Origin: Methylomonas sp. LL1
GTDB lineage: Bacteria; Pseudomonadota; Gammaproteobacteria; Methylococcales; Methylomonadaceae
Direction of reading: 5' to 3'
DNA length: 64,000 nucleotides
Assembly (NCBI RefSeq): GCF_015711015.1
Contig: NZ_CP064653.1
Coordinates: forward strand, 868,001 to 932,000
Below the pieces are notes generated by a model, which did no database searches, was not told the DNA's origin, and worked only from the letters and a program-made list of their open reading frames with translations. Numbering within the stretch: position 1 is the first letter of the stretch; each line of letters opens with the position of its first letter. The position numbers and the translations under genes were made by a program. Of the stretch, positions 17,023-25,856 are shown piece by piece.

Positions 17023-20000
17023 TTATTCGGCACTGAAACGAATGAATTCTGCCTCGTCCCCGGATTCGATGGTCGGCATCGCCGCCATCACAGCGCCCCT
17101 AGAGGTGGGCGCGGAGGCTCTATGCACCAGTTTTAGATCTCCGGTTGCCCGGCGCATACCGCCGCCACGGGTGCCGGATACTTTAAAGAACGCCATCAGT
17201 TCACGCAGTTGATTGGATTGCGACTTGAGCTCTTCCGAGGTGGCGGCCAGTTCTTCGGATGAACTGGCATTTTGCTGAGTGACTTGGTTCAATTGGCTCA
17301 TCGCGGTATTGATCTGACCGACACCGGCGGATTGTTCCTCGGAGGCGGCGGCAATTTCCTGCACCAAATCGGAGGTTTTCTTGATCGACGGCACGATTTG
17401 ATCCAACAATGTGCCGGCGGATTCCGCCATGCCGACGCTGCTGGATGCCAGTTGACCGATTTCCTGAGCCGCCACTTGCGAGCGTTCCGCCAATTTGCGA
17501 ACTTCGGCCGCGACTACCGCAAAACCCTTGCCGTGATCGCCGGCACGGGCGGCCTCGATTGCCGCATTCAGCGCCAGCAGATTGGTCTGATAGGCAATGT
17601 CATCGATGATGCTGATTTTGTCGGCAATGCTCTTCATCGCCGTGACGGTTTGTTTGACGGCATCGCCGCCTTCGACGGCCTCCTTGGAAGCCTTGGTCGC
17701 CATGCCGTCGGTGACTTTGGCATTTTCGGTGTTTTGATTCACCGAAGCCGACATTTGCTCGATCGAGGCCGAGGTCTCCTCGACGCTGGCGGCTTGTTCG
17801 CTGGCCGCCTGACTCAAGCTTTGCGCGGTGATGTTGACTTGTTCCGAAGCGTTGTTGACCGCATCGGTGGTGGAGTTGACATCGGTAACGATTTGCGACA
17901 ACCGGCCCAGCGTGCTGTTGAGCGTTTCCTTCAACTCCAGCAATTTGCCTCGATAATCGCCATTCACCATCCGGGTCAGATCGCCTTGCTCCATCGCGAT
18001 CATGGATGCCATGGCCTCGTTGACCGGGCCTATCACCGCATCCAGCGTGTCGTTCACCCCTTGGACGATTTTGCGGAAGTCGCCTTGATGCTTGGTCGCA
18101 TCGGCGCGCGTTTCCAACTTGCCGTCGACGGCGGCTTGCGCCAGCATCGAGGCGTCGGCCACCATTGCATTGACCGCATCGATACAGGTGTTCAGATTAT
18201 TTTTCAGGATATTGAAATCGCCGTTGTAACTATCGGTGATTTTGGCTGGAATCGCGCCCTTGGAAATGTTATCGACATAAGCTGCAGCCACGTTCAATGG
18301 ACCAATCACCGCATCCAGCGTATCGTCTACACCTTGAACAATTTTACGGAAATCACCTTGGTGCTTGCTCGCATCGGCGCGGGTGGCCAGACGGCCTTCC
18401 ACGGCGGCTATCGACAGCATGTTGGCATCGGCTACCAGTGCGTTAACCGCATCAATGCAGGTGTTGAGGTTGTTTTTCAGGATATTGAAATCGCCGTTGT
18501 AGGTGTCGGTGATTTTGGCCGGAATAGCGCCCTTGGAAATGTTATCGACATAACTAGCAGCCACGTTCAAAGGTCCAATCACCGCATCCAACGTATCATT
18601 CACGCCTTCGACAATTTTGCGGAAATCACCTTGATGTTTGGTTGCATCGGCGCGGGTGGCCAGACGGCCCTCCACCGCGGCTATCGACAGCATGTTGGCA
18701 TCGGCTACCAGTGCGTTAACCGCATCAATGCAGGTGTTGAGGTTGTTTTTCAGGATATTGAAATCGCCGTTGTAGGTGTCGGTGATTTTGGCCGGAATAG
18801 CGCCCTTGGAAATGTTATCGATATAAGTTGCAGCCACGTTCAATGGACCGATCACCGCATCCAACGTATCGTCAACACCTTGAACAATTTTACGGAAATC
18901 CCCTAGATGCTTGCTCGCATCGGCGCGGGTGGCCAGACGGCCTTCCACGGCGGCTACCGACAGCATGTTGGCATCGGCTACCAGCGCGTTGACCGCATCG
19001 ATACAGGTGTTGAGGTTATTTTTCAGGATATTGAAATCGCCGTTGTAACTGTCGGTGATCTTGGCTGGAATCGCACCCTTGGAAATCTTGTCGACATAAT
19101 CGGCCGCCACGTTCAATGGCCCAATCACCGCATCCAGTGTGCCATTAACCCCTTCGACAATTTTACGGAAGTCACCTTGATGCTTGGTTGCATCGGCGCG
19201 GGTGGCCAGACGGCCCTCCACCGCGGCTTTGGACAACTGGTCGGCATCGATTACCAGTGCCTGAATTGACAGTACCATGTTTTTCATCGCCGCCATGATG
19301 CTGGTGCTGTCGCCGGCTTTGAGTTCGATTTGAGTACTGAGATCGCCGCCGGCAATTTTATTAGCCAAGCCGGATACGAATGCCGGCTCGCCGCCCAATT
19401 GGCGCATCAGATTGTGGGTGATAAACCAGCCGAGCAGGGCGGTAAACAGCACGACTATGCTCGAAATAATGCCGGACATCAGGGCCGCATTGTCATTGGC
19501 TTCAGCCGCTACATTCGCCCCTTTTTTCGCCAGCTCTACGTTATATTCCATGTGTGTAGTGAATGCGGCGTTCAATCTATCGACTTGCGGGGTCAAGTCC
19601 GTCAGCATGGCGTTAGCGAGATCCTTCTTGTTCTGGCGGGAGAGGTCCAGAATTTTTTCCATGCCAATTGTGTATTCGTTAAAAGAGGTGACATCCTCAT
19701 CCAGCATTTGCTTATCCTTGGCATCGGCTATCGTGGTCTCATACTCTTTCAGGCTACTCGTTATTTTGTTTTGCGCCTCCTTGAGCTTGGTTTCGATTTC
19801 CGCCGTCTTACTCGCATCGGCATTCAGAATATGCCGGTACAACTGAATACGCATGCGGCCGAGCGACTCGGTAGCCTTATCCAGCATCACGATCGCGGGC
19901 ACGCTGTTGACATTGGCAAAATTGGCTTTTTCATAAACCTCGTCCATCTTGCTGTGTCCTAGCCAGGCCAAGCCCACCAAGCCCATGATGGCGGCGGCCA

Positions 20001-20037
20001 CCAGTAAAATCATCATATTGTTAACGGTCATCTTCAT
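17023..20037 (-). CDS. methyl-accepting chemotaxis protein with an expanded poly-HAMP array
   Basis: 1004 residues. TM1 (about 7-27), a periplasmic four-helix-bundle-like ligand domain (about 30-185), TM2 (about 187-210), then a cytoplasmic array of near-identical 91-residue units ([10 protein letters not shown] ... GDFRKIV ... [13 protein letters not shown] ... [10 protein letters not shown]), each corresponding to HAMP-like helical pairs, and finally a methyl-accepting signalling domain with the hairpin tip [37 protein letters not shown]. The C-terminus has no CheR-docking pentapeptide. Most receptors have one HAMP; this one is about twice the usual length. It lies between cheA and cheW, and is presumably the receptor for that kinase. 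An alternative start is two codons later (MTVNN). Confidence 0.95.
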   Translation of the reverse strand: MKMTVNNMMILLVAAAIMGLVGLAWLGHSKMDEVYEKANFANVNSVPAIVMLDKATESLGRMRIQLYRHILNADASKTAEIETKLKEAQNKITSSLKEYETTIADAKDKQMLDEDVTSFNEYTIGMEKILDLSRQNKKDLANAMLTDLTPQVDRLNAAFTTHMEYNVELAKKGANVAAEANDNAALMSGIISSIVVLFTALLGWFITHNLMRQLGGEPAFVSGLANKIAGGDLSTQIELKAGDSTSIMAAMKNMVLSIQALVIDADQLSKAAVEGRLATRADATKHQGDFRKIVEGVNGTLDAVIGPLNVAADYVDKISKGAIPAKITDSYNGDFNILKNNLNTCIDAVNALVADANMLSVAAVEGRLATRADASKHLGDFRKIVQGVDDTLDAVIGPLNVAATYIDNISKGAIPAKITDTYNGDFNILKNNLNTCIDAVNALVADANMLSIAAVEGRLATRADATKHQGDFRKIVEGVNDTLDAVIGPLNVAASYVDNISKGAIPAKITDTYNGDFNILKNNLNTCIDAVNALVADANMLSIAAVEGRLATRADASKHQGDFRKIVQGVDDTLDAVIGPLNVAAAYVDNISKGAIPAKITDSYNGDFNILKNNLNTCIDAVNAMVADASMLAQAAVDGKLETRADATKHQGDFRKIVQGVNDTLDAVIGPVNEAMASMIAMEQGDLTRMVNGDYRGKLLELKETLNSTLGRLSQIVTDVNSTTDAVNNASEQVNITAQSLSQAASEQAASVEETSASIEQMSASVNQNTENAKVTDGMATKASKEAVEGGDAVKQTVTAMKSIADKISIIDDIAYQTNLLALNAAIEAARAGDHGKGFAVVAAEVRKLAERSQVAAQEIGQLASSSVGMAESAGTLLDQIVPSIKKTSDLVQEIAAASEEQSAGVGQINTAMSQLNQVTQQNASSSEELAATSEELKSQSNQLRELMAFFKVSGTRGGGMRRATGDLKLVHRASAPTSRGAVMAAMPTIESGDEAEFIRFSAE
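18098..19189. repeat. four tandem 273-nt units encoding HAMP-like domains
   Basis: The phrase GCATCGGCGCG recurs at 18098, 18371, 18644, 18917 and 19190, exactly 273 nt (91 codons) apart, so four full units lie between the first and last occurrence and partial units flank them. The second and third units are almost identical over about 150 nt, including synonymous positions. This indicates recent unequal recombination or gene conversion rather than old divergence. Confidence 0.93.
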
Positions 20038-20167
20038 GGCATTTACTCCTCGCTATATTTAAGCGACAAAAATTGCTTGGTTTATCAATTAAACTTGTTA
20101 AGAAATCACGCATACAGCGCTTGAAAGCCATGTAGGCTTATTGGGTGTCGATGATTCGATTGCTTGG

Positions 20168-22312
20168 CTAGACGTTGTAAGGCACCGGATACATCTGTTC
20201 GTGCTCGACCTGATGCAACAGTCCCCCCACGTCCAAGACTAGCGCCACGTCGCCGCTGCCTAGTATGGTAAATCCGCCGATGTCCTTGGTTTTGCTGAAC
20301 ACCTTGCCCAGACGCTTGATGACGGTTTGGAATTCGCCCATCAATTTGTCCACCACCAGTCCGGCTTTTTGACCGGCGTAGCGAACCACCACCACACTTT
20401 CGCGTTCGGCTCGCTGTCCGGCCTGCGAGAAATAATCATGTAAGCGGATGTAAGGCAGCACTTCGCCGCGTAATTTTAAATATTCCTTGCCGTCGGATTG
20501 GCAGTCCCAGGCCGCCAGTTCGATGCATTCTTCCACCATCTCGAGCGGCAGCACATAAGCTGAATCGCCTACGCCCACTAAAAAGCCATCGATGATCGCC
20601 AGCGTCAGCGGCAGACGTATCCTTACCGTGGTGCCTACGCCTTCATGGCTCTCCAGTTCGACCGAACCTCGCAGGTTTTCGATATTGCGCCGCACCACAT
20701 CCATGCCGACGCCACGCCCGGAAAGATTGCTGACCTGATCGGCGGTAGAAAAGCCGGCCTCGAAAATCAGGTTATAAATTTCACGATCGCTGAGAGTTTG
20801 GCCTTCGCTGATCAGGCCGCGTTCAACCGCCTTGGCGAAAATACGGTCCCGGTTCAGGCCTCGGCCGTCGTCAGCCACTTCAATCACAATGCTGCCTGAA
20901 TCGTGATAGGCGTTGAGTCGCAAGGTGCCTTTTTCCGGCTTGCCGGCCTCGCGGCGCGCGTCGGCCGGTTCTATGCCGTGATCCATCGCATTGCGTACCA
21001 GATGGGTCAGCGGGTCGCCGATTTTTTCGACCACCGTTTTATCCAGTTCGGTTTCGGCGCCGTTGACCACCAACTCGATTTCCTTGCCCAGCTCTAGGCT
21101 GACATCGCGCACCACGCGCTGAAAGCGGCTGAAGGTGGAACCGATCTGGACCATGCGCAGATTGAGCGCTGAATCGCGTACTTCCTCGACCAGACGTTGC
21201 AGGGTCGAGGTGGATTCCAACAGTTCGGGTATACCGGCATTTTTGGCAATCTGTCCGGTGCCGGCACCACAGATGATCAGTTCGCCGACCAGATTGATCA
21301 GTTGATCGAGCTTTTCCGCGTCGACCCTGATAAAGCGGTTGTCGGTACTCTTGTTTTCCTTAACTTGCTTAAGTTCGGCCGGTTGCGCATTACTTTTTTG
21401 CATTTCCAGCGGAACTAATGAAACGGTATCGGCGGCATGGCTAGGATGGCGCATCGCTTGTACGCTCGATAGTTCGCTCGGCGTCAACGTGCCGCATTTC
21501 AGTAAAATGCTGCCGATACGTTCGTCATCTTCCGGCACCGATTCGATCAGCTGAAAATAGTCGGATAGCTGACTATGCGGCGGCAGTATCAGTATTTGGC
21601 TGTCTTCGCGGACGAAATCGAACACGCCATTAATGTCGTCCTGATTGGCTTCGCTCCTAAAAGCAACTTCAAAGCCTAAGTAACAGCTTTCCGGGTCCAT
21701 TTGGCTTTCCGCTGGCATGGCATCCGGCAAGGTGACGATGTGTTCGACATGGCCTAAGGTGGACAGGTATCGGAGAAACGACAAAGGGTCCATGCCGCTA
21801 CGCAGCACATCGGCGCCGAATCGCAGGGAAAGGTGCCAAAGCTCGCTTTCCGACCTGTCGCCTTGCGGGTGTTCCGCGGGCAAGGCGACAGGTGTTGTTG
21901 GTTGCTGTATACCTTCCGTTTTGCCGATATGGCTGAACAATTGATCAATTAGCCGTTGGCTTGTTTCTTCGATGTCCGGCGTCAGGACTACGCTGCCGGC
22001 GGAGACTTGGTCGATTAACAGTGAAATATGGTCACGGCTTTCCAATAACATCGCCACCAATTCGGTGCCCAGTTCCAGTTCGGCGCTTCGTACCTTGTCC
22101 AGCACGCTTTCGGCGGCATGGGTAAACTTGACGATATGATCGAGGCCGAACAGGCCCGCCGAACCCTTGATGGTATGAGCGGCGCGGAACAAGGCATTCA
22201 CTAGTTCCGGATCGAGTTGCGAGTGTTCGCACCGCAACAGGGCATCCTCCATTTCCCGCAGCAGATCACGACTCTCCGCGATAAAGGTCTGCAATGCATC
22301 GTCAATGTTCAT
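20168..22312 (-). CDS. cheA: chemotaxis histidine kinase CheA
   Basis: Receptor-coupled kinase that phosphorylates response regulators. The 714 residues show a P1 Hpt domain with phospho-accepting His46 in AAHTIKGSAGLFG, a long variable middle (about 150-320, probably regulator binding), the P3 dimerisation helix pair (about 330-400), the P4 ATPase domain (HLVRNAMDHGIEP, VADDGRGL, NLSGRGVGMDVV) and a C-terminal CheW-like P5 domain (about 575-710). It lies upstream of the MCP and cheW on the same strand, 130 nt from the MCP. A TAGGAATT-type motif and a perfect 14-nt inverted repeat lie upstream of its start. Confidence 0.96.
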   Translation of the reverse strand: MNIDDALQTFIAESRDLLREMEDALLRCEHSQLDPELVNALFRAAHTIKGSAGLFGLDHIVKFTHAAESVLDKVRSAELELGTELVAMLLESRDHISLLIDQVSAGSVVLTPDIEETSQRLIDQLFSHIGKTEGIQQPTTPVALPAEHPQGDRSESELWHLSLRFGADVLRSGMDPLSFLRYLSTLGHVEHIVTLPDAMPAESQMDPESCYLGFEVAFRSEANQDDINGVFDFVREDSQILILPPHSQLSDYFQLIESVPEDDERIGSILLKCGTLTPSELSSVQAMRHPSHAADTVSLVPLEMQKSNAQPAELKQVKENKSTDNRFIRVDAEKLDQLINLVGELIICGAGTGQIAKNAGIPELLESTSTLQRLVEEVRDSALNLRMVQIGSTFSRFQRVVRDVSLELGKEIELVVNGAETELDKTVVEKIGDPLTHLVRNAMDHGIEPADARREAGKPEKGTLRLNAYHDSGSIVIEVADDGRGLNRDRIFAKAVERGLISEGQTLSDREIYNLIFEAGFSTADQVSNLSGRGVGMDVVRRNIENLRGSVELESHEGVGTTVRIRLPLTLAIIDGFLVGVGDSAYVLPLEMVEECIELAAWDCQSDGKEYLKLRGEVLPYIRLHDYFSQAGQRAERESVVVVRYAGQKAGLVVDKLMGEFQTVIKRLGKVFSKTKDIGGFTILGSGDVALVLDVGGLLHQVEHEQMYPVPYNV

Positions 22313-22426
22313 GTCAGCTCCCTGGATTAGACCTCAAGTCGTTTGACTGGCCTCTATCCTGACAAGAAATAGGGTTTTGGGCTATCGGGTGATGCTGATT
22401 TGGCTATAGGAATTATCGTGCCGGGA

Positions 22427-22440
22427 TAAGACTATTCTTA
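22427..22440. promoter_or_regulatory. 14-nt inverted repeat upstream of cheA
   Basis: TAAGACTATTCTTA is a perfect 5-4-5 palindrome (TAAGA / TCTTA), the same architecture as sites bound by RcsB/NarL-type regulators. It is about 115 nt upstream of the cheA start and just after the end of the CheY-like gene. A related TAGGAATTATCG lies at 22407. Its function is inferred from shape and position only. Confidence 0.35.
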
Positions 22441-22444
22441 TGGC

Positions 22445-22942
22445 TCATTCGGGTTGGCCACGGCTAATCCACTTGGCTAACACCGTCAATAATTCGTCTA
22501 CATCCACCGGTTTTCTGACAAAGTCATTCATGCCGTACTTTAGACAATCCTTGGTTTCGTTGTCCATCATCGTGGCGGAAAGTCCGATAATGGGCAGTAG
22601 GCTATATTCCTCAATTGCCCGTAAACGGGTAGTCGCTTCATAGCCATTCATGACCGGCATGTGGATGTCCATGATGATAGCGTCATAGGGACTGCTAGGG
22701 TTTTCTGTCTGGTTGCGTTCTATGAGTTGCAAGGCATGCAAGCCATTTTCGGCGGTGTCTACGTCGGTCGCAAAATGCAGTAGAAAGGTTTTGAATAAAT
22801 TGCGGTTGAGTTCAAAATCTTCCACAATCAAAATTTTAGTGCCGCGGAGAAATGCGCGGTTGTTGAGTCGACCCGCATCCTGCTGGTGGGTGGCTGTTGA
22901 ACTAGCCATTGCTACGGAGTTTTTATGATATTGATCGGCCAT
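22445..22942 (-). CDS. CheY-like single-domain response regulator
   Basis: 165 residues with one receiver domain (about residues 35-160): TKILIVEDFELNRNLF, phospho-acceptor Asp in YDAIIMDIHMPVMNGYEA, and the K of FVRKPVDVDELL. There is no output domain. The receiver type (VEDxxLNR ... MDxxMPxMNG) is nearer those fused to hybrid kinases than to flagellar-motor CheY, so it may act as a phosphate carrier or sink for the CheA encoded 130 nt downstream. The first 30 residues are polar and probably unstructured. Confidence 0.92.
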   Translation of the reverse strand: MADQYHKNSVAMASSTATHQQDAGRLNNRAFLRGTKILIVEDFELNRNLFKTFLLHFATDVDTAENGLHALQLIERNQTENPSSPYDAIIMDIHMPVMNGYEATTRLRAIEEYSLLPIIGLSATMMDNETKDCLKYGMNDFVRKPVDVDELLTVLAKWISRGQPE

Positions 22943-23316
22943 GGTTTTACCTCATTCCGCTGATTCGCGCGGGTAAGCCAACGAATATTCGCCATTCCGA
23001 TCGCTCCCGATGGATTGCGAACAAATGGTTGCTCATTACGAAAATCCGATAGTTTCAAGGCGGTAACGAAGTTGAATGGGGGTCGTTTCCGCGCGTTACG
23101 TTCCGGTTATTCTGAATCCCGCATCAATCACCGAAAGGGCGTTAGCTTCCCGGACGGCAGATTCATCCCGACGGTGTCTCTATTTGCCTAGCATTTGGCT
23201 TGTTTGGCTATCGGCTATGCCTGGTTTTTGACTAAGAATGTCTGTAATTGGAATAGGAATTTTCCGAGACCATGCTGTTTCGGAGATTTTCATTTTTTAT
23301 CGGAATAAATAAGCGG
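22943..23316. other. intergenic gap in the signalling island
   Basis: 374 nt without a gene. I see one candidate regulator site (23254-23267). No terminator, RNA gene or riboswitch consensus was recognised, and no coding pattern is visible on either strand. Confidence 0.4.
23254..23267. promoter_or_regulatory. TAGGAATTTTCCGA site, copy 1
   Basis: The 14-mer TAGGAATTTTCCGA is an imperfect 5-4-5 palindrome (TAGGA / TCCGA) and is identical to 24893-24906. It lies about 310 nt upstream of the CheY-like gene. The architecture resembles the E. coli RcsB box (TAAGAATATTCCTA), so a NarL/FixJ-family regulator is a plausible ligand, possibly the one encoded at 24924-25556. Confidence 0.4.
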
Positions 23317-23532
23317 TTATCGCTTTGTTTGATCCAATATTCGGCATGGGTTAACTTCTATCGACGTGCGTAGCGGATCGACTTGACACATCGGTAAATC
23401 GAAATAGGGCGGATAGCTGGGCGGGCCATGCATGGCATCGCAAACGGATTTTTGGGCATAAACGGGCGCATGTTGGGTACGCCAGGGCGCTTGCAGGTCG
23501 AAACTAATTTTATACGCGATGGGATGGAACAT
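23317..23532 (-). CDS. small hypothetical protein coupled to the REC-PAS gene
   Basis: A 71-residue frame whose ATG overlaps the stop of the preceding REC-PAS gene (TGATG), an arrangement that often marks genuine translational coupling. It contains Pro, Tyr and four Cys residues but no recognised motif, signal or membrane segment. It could instead be a chance frame; its reality rests on the coupled start and on the lack of any other gene in the stretch. Confidence 0.35.
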   Translation of the reverse strand: MFHPIAYKISFDLQAPWRTQHAPVYAQKSVCDAMHGPPSYPPYFDLPMCQVDPLRTSIEVNPCRILDQTKR

Positions 23533-24752
23533 CAGGTTTCAGGATGAATAAAAGATTCCTCCACCGTCACGCCGGCCGCGCCGATAGCCTGCAGCATAGT
23601 CGCTTGTAGGTTGTTAGCTTTGCGCAATTCGTTACACACCAAATACTCTCTTTCAAGCTGGTTACACAGTTCGGTATTACAGGATTCCAAGATCACAATT
23701 CGCTTTTCCAATTGTTCGGTGCGAGATTGAACATGCTGATCCAGGAAATAGCGATGTGTTTCCAGTTCGTCCCGCATGCTCTTGAGGTCGGTAATATCCC
23801 GTATCACGCCTTGGAAAAACATGGCTTGTCCGCTGTGGTTCCTGATAATGCGGGCTTCGTCAACAAACCAATGCAATTTGCCGTGGCGGCCCAATGCTCG
23901 GTATTCGCAATGGAACAACTCTCCGGTTTCACAACTTTTGGCAAAAGCGCGTTCAACCATGGTCCGGTCTTGTTCTAAAATACATTGAAAGCGGAGGTCC
24001 GGATTGGATAGCCATGTTTCGCGGTCGTAACCCATGGACTCGATTTGGGGGCTGACATACAGCCACTGATGGCTGATTTGCAACGATGCAATATAGGTAA
24101 TAGCCGGAATATGCTCAATCAGGGTGCGATACAGCGTTTCTATCTGTTGTTTTTCGTGCGCTAGGCGCCTATTGTCCAACATGCGCTGAATCAATACGGG
24201 TAACAACTTGAGATAATGGCCGTCCTCGTCCTTTATCAGAAACTCATGTATGCCTCGCCTGACGGCTTCAATTGCTAGCTCGGGTTTATGTGGAGGAACC
24301 AGTTTTAATAGCGGTAATTGCAATCCGCTGGTCAACTCGGTCAGCCGGCCTAAAAACTCCAGGCAGTCCATGTCCGGCAACGAACAGTCGAGTAAGATAC
24401 AGTCAAAGGCGTCTTGGCATGCCAGGTGCAGACCTTCTCCGCCGTTTCCGGCTTCCACCAGCTCGACATTGAAATCACTGGTTTGCTGTAGTGCATTGCG
24501 ACAGGCGTGGCGATCTTCGGTATTTTTTTGGATCAGGAGTACTCTTACGTGAGCTGGTATTAGGCCGGATTGTGTGCGATGCGGGATATTGGTCGAGGGT
24601 AGCGGCAAAACATTGGCTCGATCAGTGTCCGAATGCGGCGGCTGGCGATTTTTTTTGGCCCTGGGAATGGGTACGACATTTCCGCCTGGCCCAAACGAAG
24701 CTTGTTTTCGTGCGAATTGCTCGTTACCCAGTATCGTGCCTATGTCGTTCAT
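23532..24752 (-). CDS. response regulator with receiver and PAS domains
   Basis: 406 residues: a polar N-terminal stretch (about 1-65), a receiver domain (about 68-190) with phospho-acceptor Asp in CILLDCSLPDMDCLEF, a PAS domain with PAC (about 205-335, LIEHIPAITYIASLQ ... FFQGVIRDITD), then a coiled coil (about 335-390). No enzymatic or DNA-binding output domain follows, so it probably signals through protein contacts. It lies between the CheY-like gene and a NarL-type regulator on the same strand, and an identified TAGGAATTTTCCGA site lies about 140 nt upstream. Confidence 0.88.
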   Translation of the reverse strand: MNDIGTILGNEQFARKQASFGPGGNVVPIPRAKKNRQPPHSDTDRANVLPLPSTNIPHRTQSGLIPAHVRVLLIQKNTEDRHACRNALQQTSDFNVELVEAGNGGEGLHLACQDAFDCILLDCSLPDMDCLEFLGRLTELTSGLQLPLLKLVPPHKPELAIEAVRRGIHEFLIKDEDGHYLKLLPVLIQRMLDNRRLAHEKQQIETLYRTLIEHIPAITYIASLQISHQWLYVSPQIESMGYDRETWLSNPDLRFQCILEQDRTMVERAFAKSCETGELFHCEYRALGRHGKLHWFVDEARIIRNHSGQAMFFQGVIRDITDLKSMRDELETHRYFLDQHVQSRTEQLEKRIVILESCNTELCNQLEREYLVCNELRKANNLQATMLQAIGAAGVTVEESFIHPET

Positions 24753-24892
24753 CTCAACCCCCCTGGTTGCTGCATGTTTATCAATAACAGCGGAAGCGGT
24801 TCAACTGTTCCAATGGGGTAATGTTGACAAAAAAAATCTCTAGTCTCTATCGGGCTACGCCGATTTTGTCCTAGGAATAAGTGATGGTTGGG

Positions 24893-24906
24893 TAGGAATT
24901 TTCCGA
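24893..24906. promoter_or_regulatory. TAGGAATTTTCCGA site, copy 2
   Basis: Exact second copy of the 14-mer at 23254-23267, placed between the NarL-type regulator stop (24924) and the REC-PAS start (24752), that is, in the promoter region of the REC-PAS gene. A further TAGGAATAAG lies at 24872. Binding is inferred, not shown. Confidence 0.42.
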
Positions 24907-24923
24907 TGAGGCCAGCCTCTACG

Positions 24924-25556
24924 TTATTCGAACAAGCGATGTTGCAATGCGTATTTCACCAGTTCGGCGGTGCTGCTGACTTGCATTTTTTCCATCAAGT
25001 GAATCTTGTGGGTACTAACTGTCTTGTTACTGATTTTAAGCCGTTCGGCTATTTGATTGACGCCTTGCCCATCCGTCAATAGCCGGAAGATTTCAAACTC
25101 ACGATTCGATAAATGCTTGTGTTGCGCGTTTTCCTCGATGTCGGTCGGTGCGAAAATCAGTTGCTCGGCCATTTGTGCATTGATAAACCTGCCGCCGTCG
25201 GCAGTCTTACGGATTGCCAGCAACAGCTCTTCCGCCGCCGATTCCTTGCCGATATAACCATTGGCGCCGGCCTTGATTGCGCGCGCAACCATGGCGACAT
25301 CTTGATGCATGCTCAGGATCAGAATCGGCAAACTAAAACCGTGGCTGCGAATCCGGACAATAAGGTCGACTCCGCTTGGCTCGGGCATGGACATATCCAG
25401 CAGCAGCAATTCGACCGCTTGATTGCGCAGATAATCCAATACTTCATAACCGCAGGTAGCCTCGCCGACAACAGTCATATCCGGTACCGAGGTGATCAAG
25501 TTTTTCAAGCCCTTTCGAACAATTGGGTGATCGTCAGCCAATAGGACACGTATCAT
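24924..25556 (-). CDS. NarL/FixJ-family response regulator
   Basis: 210 residues: receiver domain (about 1-120, VLLADDHPIVRKGL, phospho-acceptor Asp in LLLLDMSMPEPSGVDL, conserved Lys in GYIGKES) and a LuxR-type helix-turn-helix (about 145-208, LSNREFEIFRLLTDGQGVNQIAERLKIS). It is a DNA-binding transcription regulator. The probable partner is the soluble histidine kinase 300 nt upstream on the same strand. It may bind the paired 14-nt palindromes found in the neighbouring intergenic regions, which have the spacing used by this family. Confidence 0.95.
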   Translation of the reverse strand: MIRVLLADDHPIVRKGLKNLITSVPDMTVVGEATCGYEVLDYLRNQAVELLLLDMSMPEPSGVDLIVRIRSHGFSLPILILSMHQDVAMVARAIKAGANGYIGKESAAEELLLAIRKTADGGRFINAQMAEQLIFAPTDIEENAQHKHLSNREFEIFRLLTDGQGVNQIAERLKISNKTVSTHKIHLMEKMQVSSTAELVKYALQHRLFE

Positions 25557-25611
25557 TAAACTATCTCCATCTGTGCAAGAGTTTTACTGGAAGGATTGAA
25601 CGAAAGTTTCC

Positions 25612-25800
25612 TCATTCGCGATTGAGTCGTTGCTGTTTCCGTTGGATTTTTAAACCGAGACCAAGAAGCCCGGAAAGCAAAAACCCTATCAGTTTGGCCC
25701 ATCCGATAGGGGCTAATGCCCCTTCTAAGCCGACTCTAAGTACCGATAATGCTTGAATAAATTGATGACTGGTTTCGACCGAAAATTTTCGAGCGACTAA
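25612..25800 (-). pseudogene. possible remnant of a PEP-CTERM-like protein tail
   Basis: A 62-codon open stretch on the minus strand between the kinase and the regulator, with no ATG, GTG or TTG in its first part and an in-frame TAG just upstream. It ends in a hydrophobic segment followed by basic residues, FLLSGLLGLGLKIQRKQQ then RLNRE and a stop. SGLLGL plus a basic end is the pattern of PEP-CTERM sorting tails, but the VPEP signature is absent. It may be a decayed 3' end of a secreted-protein gene or a coincidence. Confidence 0.3.
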
Positions 25801-25856
25801 CTAATTATTAGTTTCGCTGTTTTTGCTTCGCAAGACAATATTTTATCAAGGGTTTT

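Noticed and set aside
17272-18906. A 544-codon open frame on the plus strand opposite the chemoreceptor
   Set aside because: It is the antisense shadow of the 273-nt repeats: the repeat length is a multiple of three, so one open antisense frame is copied with each unit. No ribosome binding site or known domain.
18098-19189. Regular repeats that might suggest a CRISPR array
   Set aside because: Units are 273 nt, lie inside a coding frame and contain no unique spacers.
22943-23316. A c-di-GMP riboswitch in this gap
   Set aside because: I looked for the GEMM core sequences on both strands and did not find a convincing match.
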